Shown here piece by piece: positions 21,349-32,618 of a DNA stretch of 64,000 nt (position 1 is its first letter; every line of letters starts with the position of its first letter). The translations under genes were made by a program, and so were the position numbers. Below the pieces are notes generated by a model. It was not told where the DNA came from and ran no database searches. It saw only the letters and a list, made by a program, of their open reading frames with translations. The stretch is taken from contig CM077007.1 of assembly GCA_039090855.1 (NCBI GenBank), positions 19,083,515-19,147,514 of the forward strand. Reading direction: 5' to 3'. This DNA comes from Macrothele yani. Taxonomy: Eukaryota; Arthropoda; Arachnida; Araneae; Macrothelidae.

Positions 21349-22180
21349 ATGGGTAAGTGTACTTTTAGTGATCTTTGGCTAATAAATCCTAAATATGCTG
21401 GATGGATTAAAAAAGATGAAAGCAATTGTCATGTTGCAAAATGCATTATTATATGCATTAAAATAATAGATATTTCGAATATGAGGGAATCTGCTTTAAG
21501 AAGCCACATGAAAGGGAAAAAACATAGTATGTTGACAGAAAGCTGTAAAATGTTCCACTAACTGTTGATAAATTGCTATGTGTATCAAGTGATAAACAAG
21601 TACAGCCTATTGCATCCACATCTAATCCTCTGCATATTCCTCTTGAAAAAAATGCAACCATTAAAGCAGAAGCATTGTGGTGTTTGAAAGTGGTTAAATC
21701 CCATTACTCTTACAGGTCTTGTGCAGGTAATGATGTTTTATTCCGCCTAATATTTTCTGACAGCAGAATTGCTGGAAACTTCAGCTGTGGTGAAAAAAAA
21801 TGTTCCTACAAAAAAAAAAATGTTGCTTTTGTTTGGCACCTCACTTTAAATCAGTGTTGGTTCAGGAAGTCAAAACTGAAAATGAAAATTTTGTGATTTT
21901 GTTTGACGAAAGTTTAAACAAGTTTAGTCAGTCAAAACAAATGGATATACATGTTCGTTTATGGGGGAAAGGAACAGTTTCAACCAGATATTTGTCATCA
22001 GTTTTTTTGGGTCATGCTAGTGCAGACATAATGATGGAAAAATTTCTTGAATGCATGGCGTGCCTCCCACTGTGTAACATTGTGCAGTTATCAATGGATG
22101 GACCCAATGTTAATTGGAAGTTTTTTGATTTGATATGCTGCAATCAACACTTAGTGCTGACTCAAATGTCCAACTCCTAA
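21349..22180 (+). pseudogene. hAT-B transposase N-terminal part, three frames
   Basis: The first frame, MGKCTFSDLWLINPKYAGWI then SALRSHMKGKKHSM (21349-21561), is a BED-like zinc-finger module (C...H-x3-H spacing near KSHMKGKKH). The second frame (21573-21790) contains KAEALWCLKVVKSHYSYRSC. The third (21830-22180) contains FVILFDESLNKFSQSKQMDI and VQLSMDGPNVNWKFFDL, the first part of the catalytic domain. Joins at about 21560, 21800 (between two A runs) and 22140 require frameshifts. DNA binding at the element ends is the expected role of the BED module. Confidence 0.75.
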
Positions 22181-23694
22181 ACACAGGGAGCTGTGGACTT
22201 CACATTGTAAACAATGCCTTTCGACATGGAGCCTCAGCAACAGGGTGGGAAATTCAAAAGTTGCTTTCATCATTATTTAGGCTTTTTAAAGATTCACCTG
22301 CAAGGAGGGAAGATTTTTCTAAAATAATTTTAGCCAGTAAGATGCCATTAAAATTCTGCCCACACAGGTGGCTAGAAAATACTCCTGCCTGCGAGCGAGC
22401 ATTAGAAATTTGGGCAGACATTGAAAATTATGTTAACCAAGTTGAAAAGAAGTTCATCAAGAATCCCCACACTGTATCATTTGATGCTATCAAAACTTTC
22501 ACTAAAGATCCTTTTGTTTTGGCTAAACTGCATTTCTTCAATTCAGTTTCAAAACAGCTGGTACCATTTCTCAAGGCATATCAGTCAGATAAGCCAATGA
22601 AGCCTTTTATGGCCACATATCTTGAAAAGATGCTAAGAAATATGATGAATCGCTTTGTTAAAAGAACCGTAATGGCAGAAGCTAACTCTGCCTTAAAGCT
22701 GTTACAAGTAGACCTTACAGATGCATCTCAGTGTTGTCACTATAAAGAAATTGATGTTGGGTTTCAAACAGAGAAGGTATTGAAAGAATTAAGTGCTAAG
22801 AACATTAGTGAACACAAACTTATGGAGTTTAGAATGGAATGCCGAATATTTTTGCAAAAGCTAGTTGTGAAGCTATTGGAAAAAAATCCACTTAAGTACT
22901 CCCTTGTTCGCCACATGAAGTGTTTAGATCCTCGGTTGATGTCAAAAAATAGTGAGACTTGTATTAAGAATCTAACATCCATTCTCACACTTCTTGTTGA
23001 TGCTCATGGAATACAACCAGAATTATGTGATGGTGTAATATGGCAGTTTAAGGAATTTGTGACCAGTGTTGCAGCAGTAAAATCTTCATTCATAAACTTT
23101 GATCCAGAAGATAAACAACAAAGAGTAGACACATTATTGTATGAGTACATGTCTTCTACTAAAGCTTTTAGTGAACTGTGGAAAGTTGTGAAACTTCTTT
23201 TACTGTTGTCACATGGGCAAGCTTCTGTTGAGAGGGGTTTCTCAGTCAATAAGGAGCTCATTGTAGAAAACATGAGAGAGGAGTCAATTGTAGCACAGAG
23301 AATTATTTATGATCATATATCCTATGTAGGTGGTATTGATAAGGTAAATATCTCAAAATCTCTTCTGTTATCAGTTGGAGCTGCAAGGCAAAAATACATA
23401 CATTATTTGGATGATAAGTCCAAAGAAAAGGAAAAAGCAGCCATATGTGGAAAAAGGAAAGCTATTTTAAATGAAATTGATAGCATAAAAAAGAAAAGAA
23501 AACTCATTGAAGGAGTAGTCAAAGAATTACTTAACTCTGCTGATGATTTAGCTTTAAAAGCTGAAACTACAAATAACATTACATACATTGTAAAATCTAA
23601 TAGCTTTAGAAAAACTGCTCATGAGAAAAGAGCAGTACTTAAAAAATTGGATATGGAACTTGAAACCAAAGTCAGCAATCTTATATCTGTATAA
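22135..23694 (+). CDS. hAT-family transposase C-terminal two-thirds, long open frame
   Basis: This is the longest open frame in the window, 519 codons. It starts in the catalytic region (GSCGLHIVNNAFRHGASATG, SPARREDFSKIILASKMPLK, CPHRWLENTPACERALEIW) and reaches the C-terminal dimerisation-like segment HGQASVERGFSVNKELIVEN, before a Lys-rich tail (KKKRKLIEGVVKELL). The ERGFS motif in the tail matches the S-ER-FS signature of hAT dimerisation domains. The enzyme class excises and inserts DNA with 8-bp duplications. Because the N-terminus is in other frames upstream, the protein is incomplete unless the frameshifts are assembly errors in A runs. Codon use is AT-rich like its surroundings. Confidence 0.8.
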   Translation: MLQSTLSADSNVQLLNTGSCGLHIVNNAFRHGASATGWEIQKLLSSLFRLFKDSPARREDFSKIILASKMPLKFCPHRWLENTPACERALEIWADIENYVNQVEKKFIKNPHTVSFDAIKTFTKDPFVLAKLHFFNSVSKQLVPFLKAYQSDKPMKPFMATYLEKMLRNMMNRFVKRTVMAEANSALKLLQVDLTDASQCCHYKEIDVGFQTEKVLKELSAKNISEHKLMEFRMECRIFLQKLVVKLLEKNPLKYSLVRHMKCLDPRLMSKNSETCIKNLTSILTLLVDAHGIQPELCDGVIWQFKEFVTSVAAVKSSFINFDPEDKQQRVDTLLYEYMSSTKAFSELWKVVKLLLLLSHGQASVERGFSVNKELIVENMREESIVAQRIIYDHISYVGGIDKVNISKSLLLSVGAARQKYIHYLDDKSKEKEKAAICGKRKAILNEIDSIKKKRKLIEGVVKELLNSADDLALKAETTNNITYIVKSNSFRKTAHEKRAVLKKLDMELETKVSNLISV

Positions 23695-26600
23695 CCATCC
23701 ATTGATACTCCATATTTGTGGTATCTTCCAAGCATATAGAGAATTAATACTAAAACATAAAATTTTTATATTTGTACAATTTACAATAGAAATGAACTTT
23801 TTTTTTTCTTTGAAGCATGTTGAACTTCAAACCAGTTTTGATCCTATATCTTCATAATTATTTAGTGTTTTTCATATGAAGTTCATGTAAATAGACTAAT
23901 GAACTCTTCTGTTCCAAAAACTTATAACTTTCTGCAACTAACTTCCACAATTGGGCTTCTTATTGGACTAAAACTTTGGTAAGTAATATAAAACCTTATA
24001 TATACTTGTACAGTAAATACTCATGGGCTCCTAAAACATATTTTTGCTGTACATTTTACTATGAATTTGTGGCCAAAACAATTCAATCAATTGTCCTTAA
24101 TGCATTGATCAGATTTTGGTTTATATAACTGACAAACTTTAATTTAAAAAAAAAGCTTTTAAAAACTTAATTCATATAATTAAGATGTCTTATGTTTTGG
24201 GAGTTGAACAAAAAGTGGTTATTCTGATTCTGGTTATGATTGAAGCTTAACTGGAGGTAGAGATTCCTTATGCTCATCATTTTTCATTTATGTAAAATAC
24301 TTAAGAATATCCTAATTTATACCAATAAAAAACTGAAATTGTTTTATGTTTAAGGTTTTTATAAATAGTTTAGCTAGTTCCACATTTTGGGGTAGCACTT
24401 CATAAATTTAGTTTAGCAGTGATTTTGATTTAAAAAAATAAAAGTAAATTGAGGCAATCTTGTTTGATATGAAAAATAATTTTTGGAAAGTAATATGAGG
24501 CAAGTGTACTGGTAGACATAAAGGTGGTTAGATTCTTTTGGGTTGGGTGGTGGGCCAGGACTTTCTGACTTCTATGATGAAACTTATTTGAAATTTGTTG
24601 CCATGTTCCTAAAATTACACTTTCTGTTTTAAACTCTATTGGTTCACCCTTCTGTGATCGTCCACTCCCGAATCATTTCTTGAGGTGCATAGTGATTCCA
24701 TGGCTTATGCTTTTTGATTTAACATAACTGTACTACAATTGGGGAAATTTTCCTCAAGTCTGGAACATATTCTGTCTAGTAATTAAGATTTTCATTGCCT
24801 TCAAAAGTCACATCCCAATATGCAGCCACCAGTGGCAGTCATTGGGAATGTTAAAAAAAAATAAATCATTCCCATGTATGGAAACACTTTTTATCAGAGC
24901 TAGAATCCACCTGTGGGCATAACAGGCACATGCCCTATTTAAAAAAAGGGGGGGGTTGAGTAAGTAGATAAGTGCTTTGCTTTGTCTCACGTTTCTTGTT
25001 TTCAGACATCACACTTTTTCACTTATGGATTTGCAACTCCACGTTTTGTCTTACATTTGCCCGAACTTTTCAGTGATCCACACAGCAGTACTTCAGAACT
25101 ACTGTTTGTGATGTACTCTGACAGGCAAGCACCCCATCTCCCCGTTATGGGTCCTCCATGTTTTACCACCGTGTTTTTTTTTGGAGGAAATAAATCTCAG
25201 AGATTTTTTTACCAGTCCTCTGTTAGATGTGCGCCCTCCCCATTCTTAAATTCTGAATCTGCCCTCACTTTATTTTATAATAATTTCATTTGTTATCAAT
25301 AATAGTCTGATTACATGGAAGATAGTGCAGAATAGTGATGGAGCTAAAATGACTGATTGAATTAATCATTTTCTGATTGAGGGAAAGGATTTTCTGAATA
25401 GCCTTGTGGTAATTGCATCATGATTCAATTTAGCATTATTGGGTAATTCGCCAATTAAAAACTTTAAAAAGAAATGTAATGGGTAAAAAAGCACACTCAT
25501 CCATTTGCATCTTTCATCATTTTTATTACTTAAAACTGAAATTGCTTTTAAAAAATAATTTGAGCATGATACTGTAAAGCGTAATAATCATCCTGGAATT
25601 TTTTGTATATGGCCTGGAAAAGGCCTGGAAAGTCCTTGAATTTTTTTCCCCAAAAAGAGTACGAACCCTGTTTTTTTTTTTCTCACGACGTTTCTTCTAC
25701 GCAGTATTATTGTTAAATAAAATTTTATTCCATAAATATTTGCATTTCAGCTTGAAATTGGAAGAAAAATTTCGAAAACAGAATTTGGCGCCAAAATTCC
25801 CTGGTAATCTTCAGTGGATTCAAAGAATTCCGCCATTTCCACGTCATTTCGATGGTTCTCGAGATCGATGCAGAACTAAACAGAAAGTTGGGAGGGATTG
25901 GTGGTGGAGTCATTTTCCCGTCGGTGGGCAGAATTCCGACTTTTAAAACTTTCGGAAACAGAAGTTAGGCGGAGTGAAGGTTTCTCCTATAGTCGTAAAT
26001 CATTTTTTCTTGCAATATTTCTTCTACCCAGTAGTGTTGTTAAATATAATTTTATTCCGTAAATATTTGTTTTGTAGCTTCAAAATGGAGGAAAACTTTC
26101 CTAAAATGGAAGTCTGACAGAGCATAGATTTTGCTGGTAGTCGTAATTTTTTTTTCTCTGTGATGTTACATTTATCCCGTGTTCCTGTTAAATGTAAAAA
26201 AAAAAAAAAAAATTATATTTTGAAAACAGTGATGTGCTCCAGCTTAATATTTACATAATAAATTTCAGTGAACAATTTTGTCTTGCTCACTCCGCGTTAT
26301 ATTCACGCTGTTTCACAGCATGTTCTTATTTTTCACCCGCGTGGTTAAAAAGTTCAGCTTTTTCATATTACGTTGTTTCAGATCAGCTAGATTTAACAAT
26401 AATTAAAAAGTAAAAGTTAGAAACATTTTTAAGGGCAGATATTTCACTACATGTCCTGTTTCTTTTTTTTAAACATGCCACACATTTTGTTTGATGAGCC
26501 CTGACTGAAAAAAAAAAAGTACTGAAGGAAAAGAAGGAGCAAAATGTGCCAAGTTATTGTACAGAGTTCTTATGTGGGCTTTGCTACCAAGAGCCTTGAT

Positions 26601-26830
26601 TTTAACTTTCTTGAGAAACCTCGATTTTTCCATTGCAGATGTATACAAACCTTGGTTGTGGCTGCCATTTATTATACCACTTTCTGCACATCTAAAGCGC
26701 TGTCATCTCTGAAGTCCATGTAAGAACTCTTCCACCCATGCTGAAAAGTTGAATTGTATTAAAATAAATAAATGGTTTTACTAACATCCCTCCCCCTTTA
26801 TTACCTTGTTTATCTTTGATGAAAGTCATA

Positions 26831-28129
26831 CAGTAAAACTTCCGAATAGCAAACATCGAAGGGAAAAGAAAAACTCCGTTATTTAGAAGTGTCTGTTATT
26901 GGGAAAATCATGCTTTATGACAGTATACATGTACCATGTTTATAATGTAAAAGCAGTTTAAAAAATAAGATGTAAATGCAAGAGCAAACTTGTGCTAACC
27001 TTTATTAAAAAATAAACCGAAGAAGCAAAATAATGAAGTATTGTTGTTTGCCTATTATTCTTGTGAGATTTTGTTTTCTAAACGAATTTCTAGCCAGCCA
27101 CCTGTAGCTTTGAATTCTGTGAATTCTAATTCGTTTGCAATTTCTAAATCCTTTGGATGAATTAAAGTCCCTGATAAAGGTATGTTGTTGGCTCTAGGGC
27201 GGCAAAACCACTCATAGGTAAGAGTGTCCATAGCCAAACCATCAGTTTTAGGGAAAGCTTTCTAAATTTTTTGGATGCCATTACAATCTTGCCAAGGAAA
27301 AACGCAATTTCACTCATTTGCGTTTTTTCAATGCCCAGTTTATATTCTAAAATGTGCACACTTAATCTTTCCTTTTCACTCAGCTCCACTATTTCAACTT
27401 TTTCTTTTAGAGTCAAGTACTTAACATTTGTGCAACATTTTAAAATCAATGTTTGAAAAATCTTTGCTTTACAGCTCACTTGATGAAAAAATCCTATGTG
27501 ATTGTTGCAAAAAAAAATGTGATTTCTAGTAATCTGGACTTGAAATTGATCCCTGTGCACTGACCTTGACCTTACCAAACAGTAAAAGTCTTTTCCACCC
27601 ACACCTGAATTGTGTTTGCATGTGTTTCAATCCAATTACGGTTCCCGAATTAGCCAGCCCTGGGTGCTAGTCCCCATTTCTGAGGTCTCACTCACCCCAT
27701 TGGGAGCACCTGAAGAGCTAGAAGGCAGTTTCTCCTGGTCAAATGTACGTATGCAAAGAGAGGGTCAGACAGTCTGGTGAGCACGAATGCTAATCCTTTT
27801 TCTGGCCACTTACCCAGGGTACATAGCACCTTAAAATTTACTAGGCCTCAGGAACAAAACGTTTAGGATAGAATATTGGGAAGGATAAATAACAAAAAGG
27901 AAAAATTTGGTGACTTTAGGCAAATTACACCCCTAGGAATTCTTAGAAGTGAAAGCAAATTGTCCGCTATATTGTACTTAAAGTGTGTCCGCGTCCATTA
28001 TTTAGAATGTCCACTATTAAGAAGTGAATGTCCCATAAGAAGCCATGCATTTCTGCCGGGGAATAAAAAAAATTTCGTTATAGAGAGATGTCCGCTATTA
28101 AGAAGTGTCTGTTAGTGGAAGTTTCACTG
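26831..28129 (-). mobile_element. Tigger/pogo-type transposon 1, internally deleted
   Basis: The ends CAGTAAAACTTCCGAATAGC and, inverted, CAGTGAAACTTCCACTAACA are flanked by TA (26829-26830, 28130-28131). Subterminal TCCGCTATT and TTAAGAAGTG motifs repeat near the right end. On the - strand, the region 27162-27480 encodes LTLKEKVEIVELSEKERLSV, the CENP-B-type HTH that starts Tigger transposases. The DDE domain is deleted, so the copy is non-autonomous. Confidence 0.85.
27162..27450 (-). pseudogene. Tigger transposase N-terminal HTH fragment
   Basis: Contains KYLTLKEKVEIVELSEKERL and YKLGIEKTQMSEI, aligning with the psq/CENP-B N-terminal helix-turn-helix (family pattern LTLKEKVEII...GVSKSTISRI). 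It binds element ends in intact relatives. Upstream sequence to 27602 stays open but is not recognisable as protein. Downstream, KASKKFRKLSLKLMVW resembles the following linker before decay. Confidence 0.75.
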
Positions 28130-28787
28130 TACAATGTACTCTGCTGTCATAGTCAGGAATAACGACTTCATGTCTGCAAACATGCTAATATCGTGTTTGC
28201 CTGAAGTTCTTTATAATTATAGCCGATTATATTTAAATATCAGTAGGAGGTGGGGGTTGGAATGGTCCTCAAATAAACATTCCTTTGTGGTAGTTTACAT
28301 GTGGCTTTAAATTCAGTGCAGTGTTATTCCCAATAACAAACCAAGGTGATAAATGGAATTGCTGCAGTGCATTGTTTTCAGAAAATTTGATAGGTTCAGT
28401 CCGGATTTTTTTTTTTTTTTTTTTTTTTGCATAATGGCCAGCAATACCTTGCGTTGTTTTTCAAGAATTACTGCGTACATTTATATTAATACAGGAATCA
28501 GTTTCTTAGCAAAGTCAGCCTTTAACATATTGAGGTCCCTATGTATTTCCTTCTTCCTGTGGCCTTTATTTCAGTTGTGAAGCAGATTACTTATAGTTGC
28601 TAAATTCCTCTCTGTAAGATCTGTGTGACTATAATTGAAATTAGTTTTCCAGTCCATGAACAACTTTTTCCAGGTGCATTTCTTTTCCTTTCTTTATTTT
28701 TTTATTTATTTTAATGACTTTCAGTAAAATGAATTAGTGCTATAAATATAGCATATAAGTAATATATTCTCTTTTTATAATTTTCAG
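28130..28787. other. intron end, no gene seen
   Basis: AT-rich sequence with a 24-base T run (about 28405-28429), ending in the RIC1 acceptor TTTTCAG. No element boundary was recognised. Confidence 0.5.
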
Positions 28788-29133
28788 CCTTGGTTACAAA
28801 GCCTTCATTCTCACAATACACAGCCAAGCCAAAGCACTTGCCAAAATATGCTTTTCCTCTCCCCAAGCTGTGCTCAAATTGGAAGACCATTCTCCCACAG
28901 AACCATTTTGTGACAGCATTCTGTGTGATCAGAATACCGTTAATCATAGGTTGTCCAGTAGTAGTGATATTCCTGGCATAGAAGGTACTCTTGTACTAGA
29001 AGGCAGTAACATTGACAGAGCCATTGAAGATGAAGAGGATGAGGAAGAAGAGCTTTCTGATAATGAGAAATATGTAAATAATAGGTCAGACATAAAAGAA
29101 GAGGAACGAACTTCTGAATGTGTGGTGTCGTAA
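28788..29133 (+). CDS. RIC1: RIC1 last coding exon and stop
   Basis: Preceded by acceptor TTTTCAG (28781-28787). The first base completes Cys; the frame then reads LGYKAFILTIHSQAKALAKI and an acidic, Ser-rich tail. The tail includes EDEEDEEEELSDNEKYVNN and finishes TSECVVS before TAA (29131-29133). The C-terminal tails of RIC1 proteins are acidic and end in a similar short S-V-S-like sequence as I recall, supporting orthology. The tail (from about residue 60 of this exon) is probably disordered. The exon encodes about 114 residues with no frameshift. Confidence 0.78.
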
Positions 29134-30532
29134 GAGGTTAGTGGTTGTGAATTGGCTCTGTACATTGAGCATTACTATATTGCAAAGATATTATAGTTGT
29201 TATTATGTACTGAATTTCCCTCATGAACATATGCTCAGCATCACTCACCCTCACCTTCATAAAGAAGCCATTTAACTTGACAAAATATAAATTGTTTTAT
29301 TGTTTAGTATCATGTACAAAATATTTTACTGTTAAGATAACAGTATTGTTCAAGTTGGAGAAAAGTTATAAAATCTCTTTATATTATGTACACTTTTAGA
29401 ATAATTCTAACTGTATTTATGCAGGTGGAATAATTTGGTAATCACTGGTATGTAAATGATGTCTATATATGTCAATGATTGATCTGACTTCTTTTATTCC
29501 CCAAAACTAATTGATATAATGTGTATAGATTTATAATTGCTCCTTCTGAAATATGGAAGGTTTGTGTACATGTGCTTTGTTAATATGTCAAATTATTGAT
29601 ACAAGTAATGATAATCTCTTTTTTGTAATAATTATGAAACAGGCACTAGCATTTTAATAAAGCTGCCAAAAAAAATTAAAAATCAGAAGTTCAAAACAAA
29701 TCAATTTTTGGAAATTCCATGTGTTTTTGAAGTTGTCATTCATATGTGGTAAGACATATGTTTTATATTTTGTTGTGAGTAACTTAAGTAATTTGCTACA
29801 AATCATGACCTATATTGTAAGTAAGGCGTATAATATTTGGCCGTGTCATGCCCTAAAGGTAATGAATAGTGCTGTAAAATAATTTTCATGAATTATGCAT
29901 AAAACCATGAATTTTTTGGTACTAATTTTTTTCTTGTTCCTTGCTGCAGCATGTAAAAATGTGAGAATTTTCATGTAGTACAGAAATAATTTCCTCGAAA
30001 TTTACATGGCATTTTGATTTATACATTTTGTTGGGAAGAAATTTCTCTTGTTTTTATTTAGTTTTTGTGATGAGTGTTGTTATTTCATGTTTGTGGTTCC
30101 CCTTTCAGTTAATGCTTGATGTTTTTATATTTGTGATGACACCCCAAGAACACATTCAATGTATATATATCCCAGAAAGTCATGTAATCTGAGCAGAAGA
30201 TATTTCAAGATTCTTCTGTCCTCCCCTCATTATTTTGTTGGGTACTTAATAAAATGCTTCTAGTTCTGGATAATTTGAAGACTTAAATGACTTCATGAGT
30301 TGTAATTCAGCAGTTGATACTCATGACACAAACTAGTAAGCAGAAGGAAGATTTATCTATAATGCTGTATGTCAGGGTTTGACAGCATGTAGATTTTGGA
30401 ATTCTCTGCGAGAGGAATTTTGAAATCTGCTACAGAATAGTTGATAGTGTATTTGAATTTAAAGATTCGGTTTATATGTTATTTCAGGAACTCTGCTATG
30501 CTAATCTGGATTCTGTGTCTTGTTCTCCTTAA
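29134..30532 (+). other. RIC1: presumed RIC1 3' UTR
   Basis: No ORF or mobile element was found. The AT-rich sequence follows directly on the RIC1 stop codon and contains AATAAA hexamers at 29656-29661 and 30248-30253. The true cleavage site cannot be chosen from sequence. Confidence 0.5.
29656..29661 (+). promoter_or_regulatory. candidate poly(A) signal AATAAA for RIC1
   Basis: Canonical hexamer 522 bases after the stop codon. It is one of several (also 30248-30253 and 31532-31537), so it is a candidate only. Confidence 0.3.
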
Positions 30533-30997
30533 CCCTTTCCACTAGACTGTCGGGTGACGCCCATTACAAAATTTCCGAATAGATCGCATGTTGGGTGTTA
30601 CCAGCCATGCCAATGACACCTCTATAGCTCAAATGTCGGCGCTCACGAGACATTTCTTTTTCGCCGAATAGCTTGCGTGTTGGGGGTCATCAGCCACACT
30701 AGTGACACCTCTATAGCTTGTATGTCGGGGCCTGCGAGACATTTTTTTCATCAAATATCTTGCGTGTCAGGTGTCACCCGCCATGCTGATGACACCTCTA
30801 TAGCTCACATGTCAATTGCTCGCAAGACATTTCTTTTTCGCCAAATAGCTCGCATGTCACCCGCCACGCCGATGGTGCCTCTATAGCTTGTATGTCAGGG
30901 CTGGTGAGCCAAAGCTAAACTTTCACTGTTAAGTTGTGGCCTCTACTTCAGAAAAAAAATATAAGTGCTGGATGAAAAGTTATTCGAGTGGAAAGGG
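30533..30997. mobile_element. piggyBac-type MITE with internal minisatellite
   Basis: The ends CCCTTTCCACTAGA and, inverted, CCCTTTCCACTCGA are flanked by TTAA (30529-30532) and TTGA (30998-31001, one change). CCCTTT termini and a TTAA target are typical of piggyBac-like elements. It has no coding capacity. Most of the interior is a four-unit tandem repeat (30592-30915). Confidence 0.75.
30592..30915. repeat. minisatellite, four units of about 87 bp
   Basis: Each unit carries GACACCTCTATAGCT (near 30617, 30706, 30792; GTGCCTCTATAGCT near 30867), followed by CGAGACATTTCTTTTTCGCC or variants. The units are diverged. The spacing is about 87 bp. Confidence 0.85.
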
Positions 30998-31001
30998 TTG
31001 A

Positions 31002-32164
31002 ACTTTTTCAGTATTTATTTGTGTAGATAAAATAAAAAAAAAGTTAGCAGGTGGTTGTTTGCTTTAGCACTGGTACATTTTAGTTTTTTCTTTTAGTTTT
31101 TTTTTTTTATAAAGCCAAGTTTTGGTTGTGATGAAGGATGATTAAATGTGGACATTTTTTTGTCAGTGTTTACAATCCAGTTTTTAATAACATTATTTTC
31201 AACCAGATGCTGAATCCTTAAAACCTCATTCTTACTGCTTAATTAGCATGCTATATTCTATCATTCATATTTAAAGACTGCCATGAAAAATAGTGGTACC
31301 TACAGTAACATCTCACACCTTTTTAAGAAGTTGATAAGGCAGTTGTTAGAGGGAATTTTATTAGTGATGTGTTGGTTTAATTAGGCCAGTAAATGCCAAA
31401 TATTTGTGCATTCTTGAACCTTCATACACTAACTGATGTTTTGTCATGTTCAATTAAAATCTTGAGAATAGTAGTATCACATTTTAAAATGATGCTTATG
31501 ATGTGTATGTGAAAATCAGTCAGCAAAACACAATAAAGAAAACATATAGATGATTTCCTGTAGCAACATAACTATGCATTGATAAATTTCAGGATTCCTT
31601 GTTTTGGAATGTACCTCAACTTTATACTACAGTGGGATATGATAGTTCACTGCTGTAATTTTTCATATAAGGTGCTACTAGAGCTTGCCCATAATTTATG
31701 TAGGTATTTATTTTAAATATGGGTATTTGATGTACAATAGTTTTTATTTTTTAAGATTTGATATGCAATAACTGTATTGAAGTTAGTTATACAAGGTTTT
31801 GTGCACTACATTATGTACATTTATAATCAGTTTCTTGTATTTAATATTCATTTTCTTTAATTTTGTTTGAATCATAAGTACAAATATATTTTCACCTTTG
31901 TGGAGCACTGCTTTTAATCTCAAATTTATATGTCCTGTACTGCTTTTATGCAATATATATATGCTCATTATGGTGGTGGAAGTTATGGTTATGTTCTGTA
32001 CATAAAAATTACCAACAAATAATGCAAAACTTATATTATCCTTGTGCATCTAATGTCTCGCAAACAGCAGCTTTTAAGTTTTGCAAAGTCATGTTCAGTT
32101 TTTTTTTTGTTTTTTTTTTAAGAATTTACCCTTTGATTACATTAGACTACATTTCCTTCTTTTT
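31002..32164. other. no gene seen
   Basis: AT-rich sequence without a recognisable element. It may be distal RIC1 3' UTR or intergenic. AATAAA is present at 31532-31537. Confidence 0.4.
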
Positions 32165-32312
32165 CACTATATTGACAAAAGTCACCGGACACCCCTTCAA
32201 AAGCAAATAGGCGGATCCACTGCGTTATTAAGATGTGCGTTACAGCTACAAACAGTATAAAAACAAGCCTGCAGCTGACTGCGATCATGTCGCACTGTGA
32301 GGTTGAGTGAAA

Positions 32313-32600
32313 ATGTCGCGACGGGAGAGAGCTGACTTTGATAAAGGAAAGATTGTTGGGTGTTATGTTAGTTGGTTGTCCATAAGAGAAACCAAGAGGT
32401 GTTAAAACATACCCAAGTCAACTATTTTAGATGTACTGAATAAGTGGAAGACACATGGCATGCCTGAAGCAGCAAAACGTACCAGCAGACCAAAGAAAAT
32501 CAATGATAGAGGACGTTGAAGCCTCAAGAGAGTCGTTACAGCTAATCAACGGAGTACTGCACAAGACCTCAGTGTTCAGGTGAGTAAAAATGCTGGAACC
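32313..32600 (+). pseudogene. Tc1 family 3 transposase N-terminal fragment
   Basis: Reads MSRRERADFDKGKIVGCYVS and then WLSIRETKRC before a stop. It continues IPKSTILDVLNKWKTHGMPE, which is the paired-like HTH of Tc1 transposases, followed by RPKKINDRGR and LKRVVTANQRSTAQDLSVQV. This is the DNA-binding half; the hAT insert at 32619 separates it from the catalytic half. Confidence 0.75.
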
Positions 32601-32618
32601 TTAGTATGTACACGTACA

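Larger units (their letters stand above)
18129..25670 (+). mobile_element. hAT-B transposon, 7.5 kb, both ends present
   Basis: The ends are CAGGGTGCGCACGCGTGCTT and, inverted, CAGGGTTCGTACTC. Subterminal copies of CCTGGAAAGTCCTGGAAAA appear on both sides. The flanks are poly-T (18121-18128, 25671-25678), so the expected 8-bp duplication cannot be told from the homopolymer. The transposase gene is at 21349-23694. About 3.2 kb of 5' and 2 kb of 3' non-coding AT-rich sequence surround it, including an antisense array-element fragment near 20600-20760. Confidence 0.82.
17960..26560. mobile_element. hAT-A-derived repeat, split by hAT-B
   Basis: The flanks 17960-18128 and 25671-26560 join into the repeat seen at 3340-4400 and 33430-34200 (ATCGATGCAGAACT, TTCTACGCAGTATT, CCATAAATATTTGCATTTCA, CAGCTTGAAA). 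The 18129-25670 element inserted in its poly-T stretch. No ORF remains. Confidence 0.6.
970..28787 (+). other. RIC1: last RIC1 intron, 27.8 kb, filled with transposons
   Basis: The intron starts with GTAAG at 970 and ends with TTTTCAG at 28781-28787. Joining the flanking exons keeps the reading frame with a split Cys codon (phase 2). Nearly all of its length can be assigned to mobile elements in nested layers, listed separately. No additional RIC1 coding exon was recognised inside it. Confidence 0.75.
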
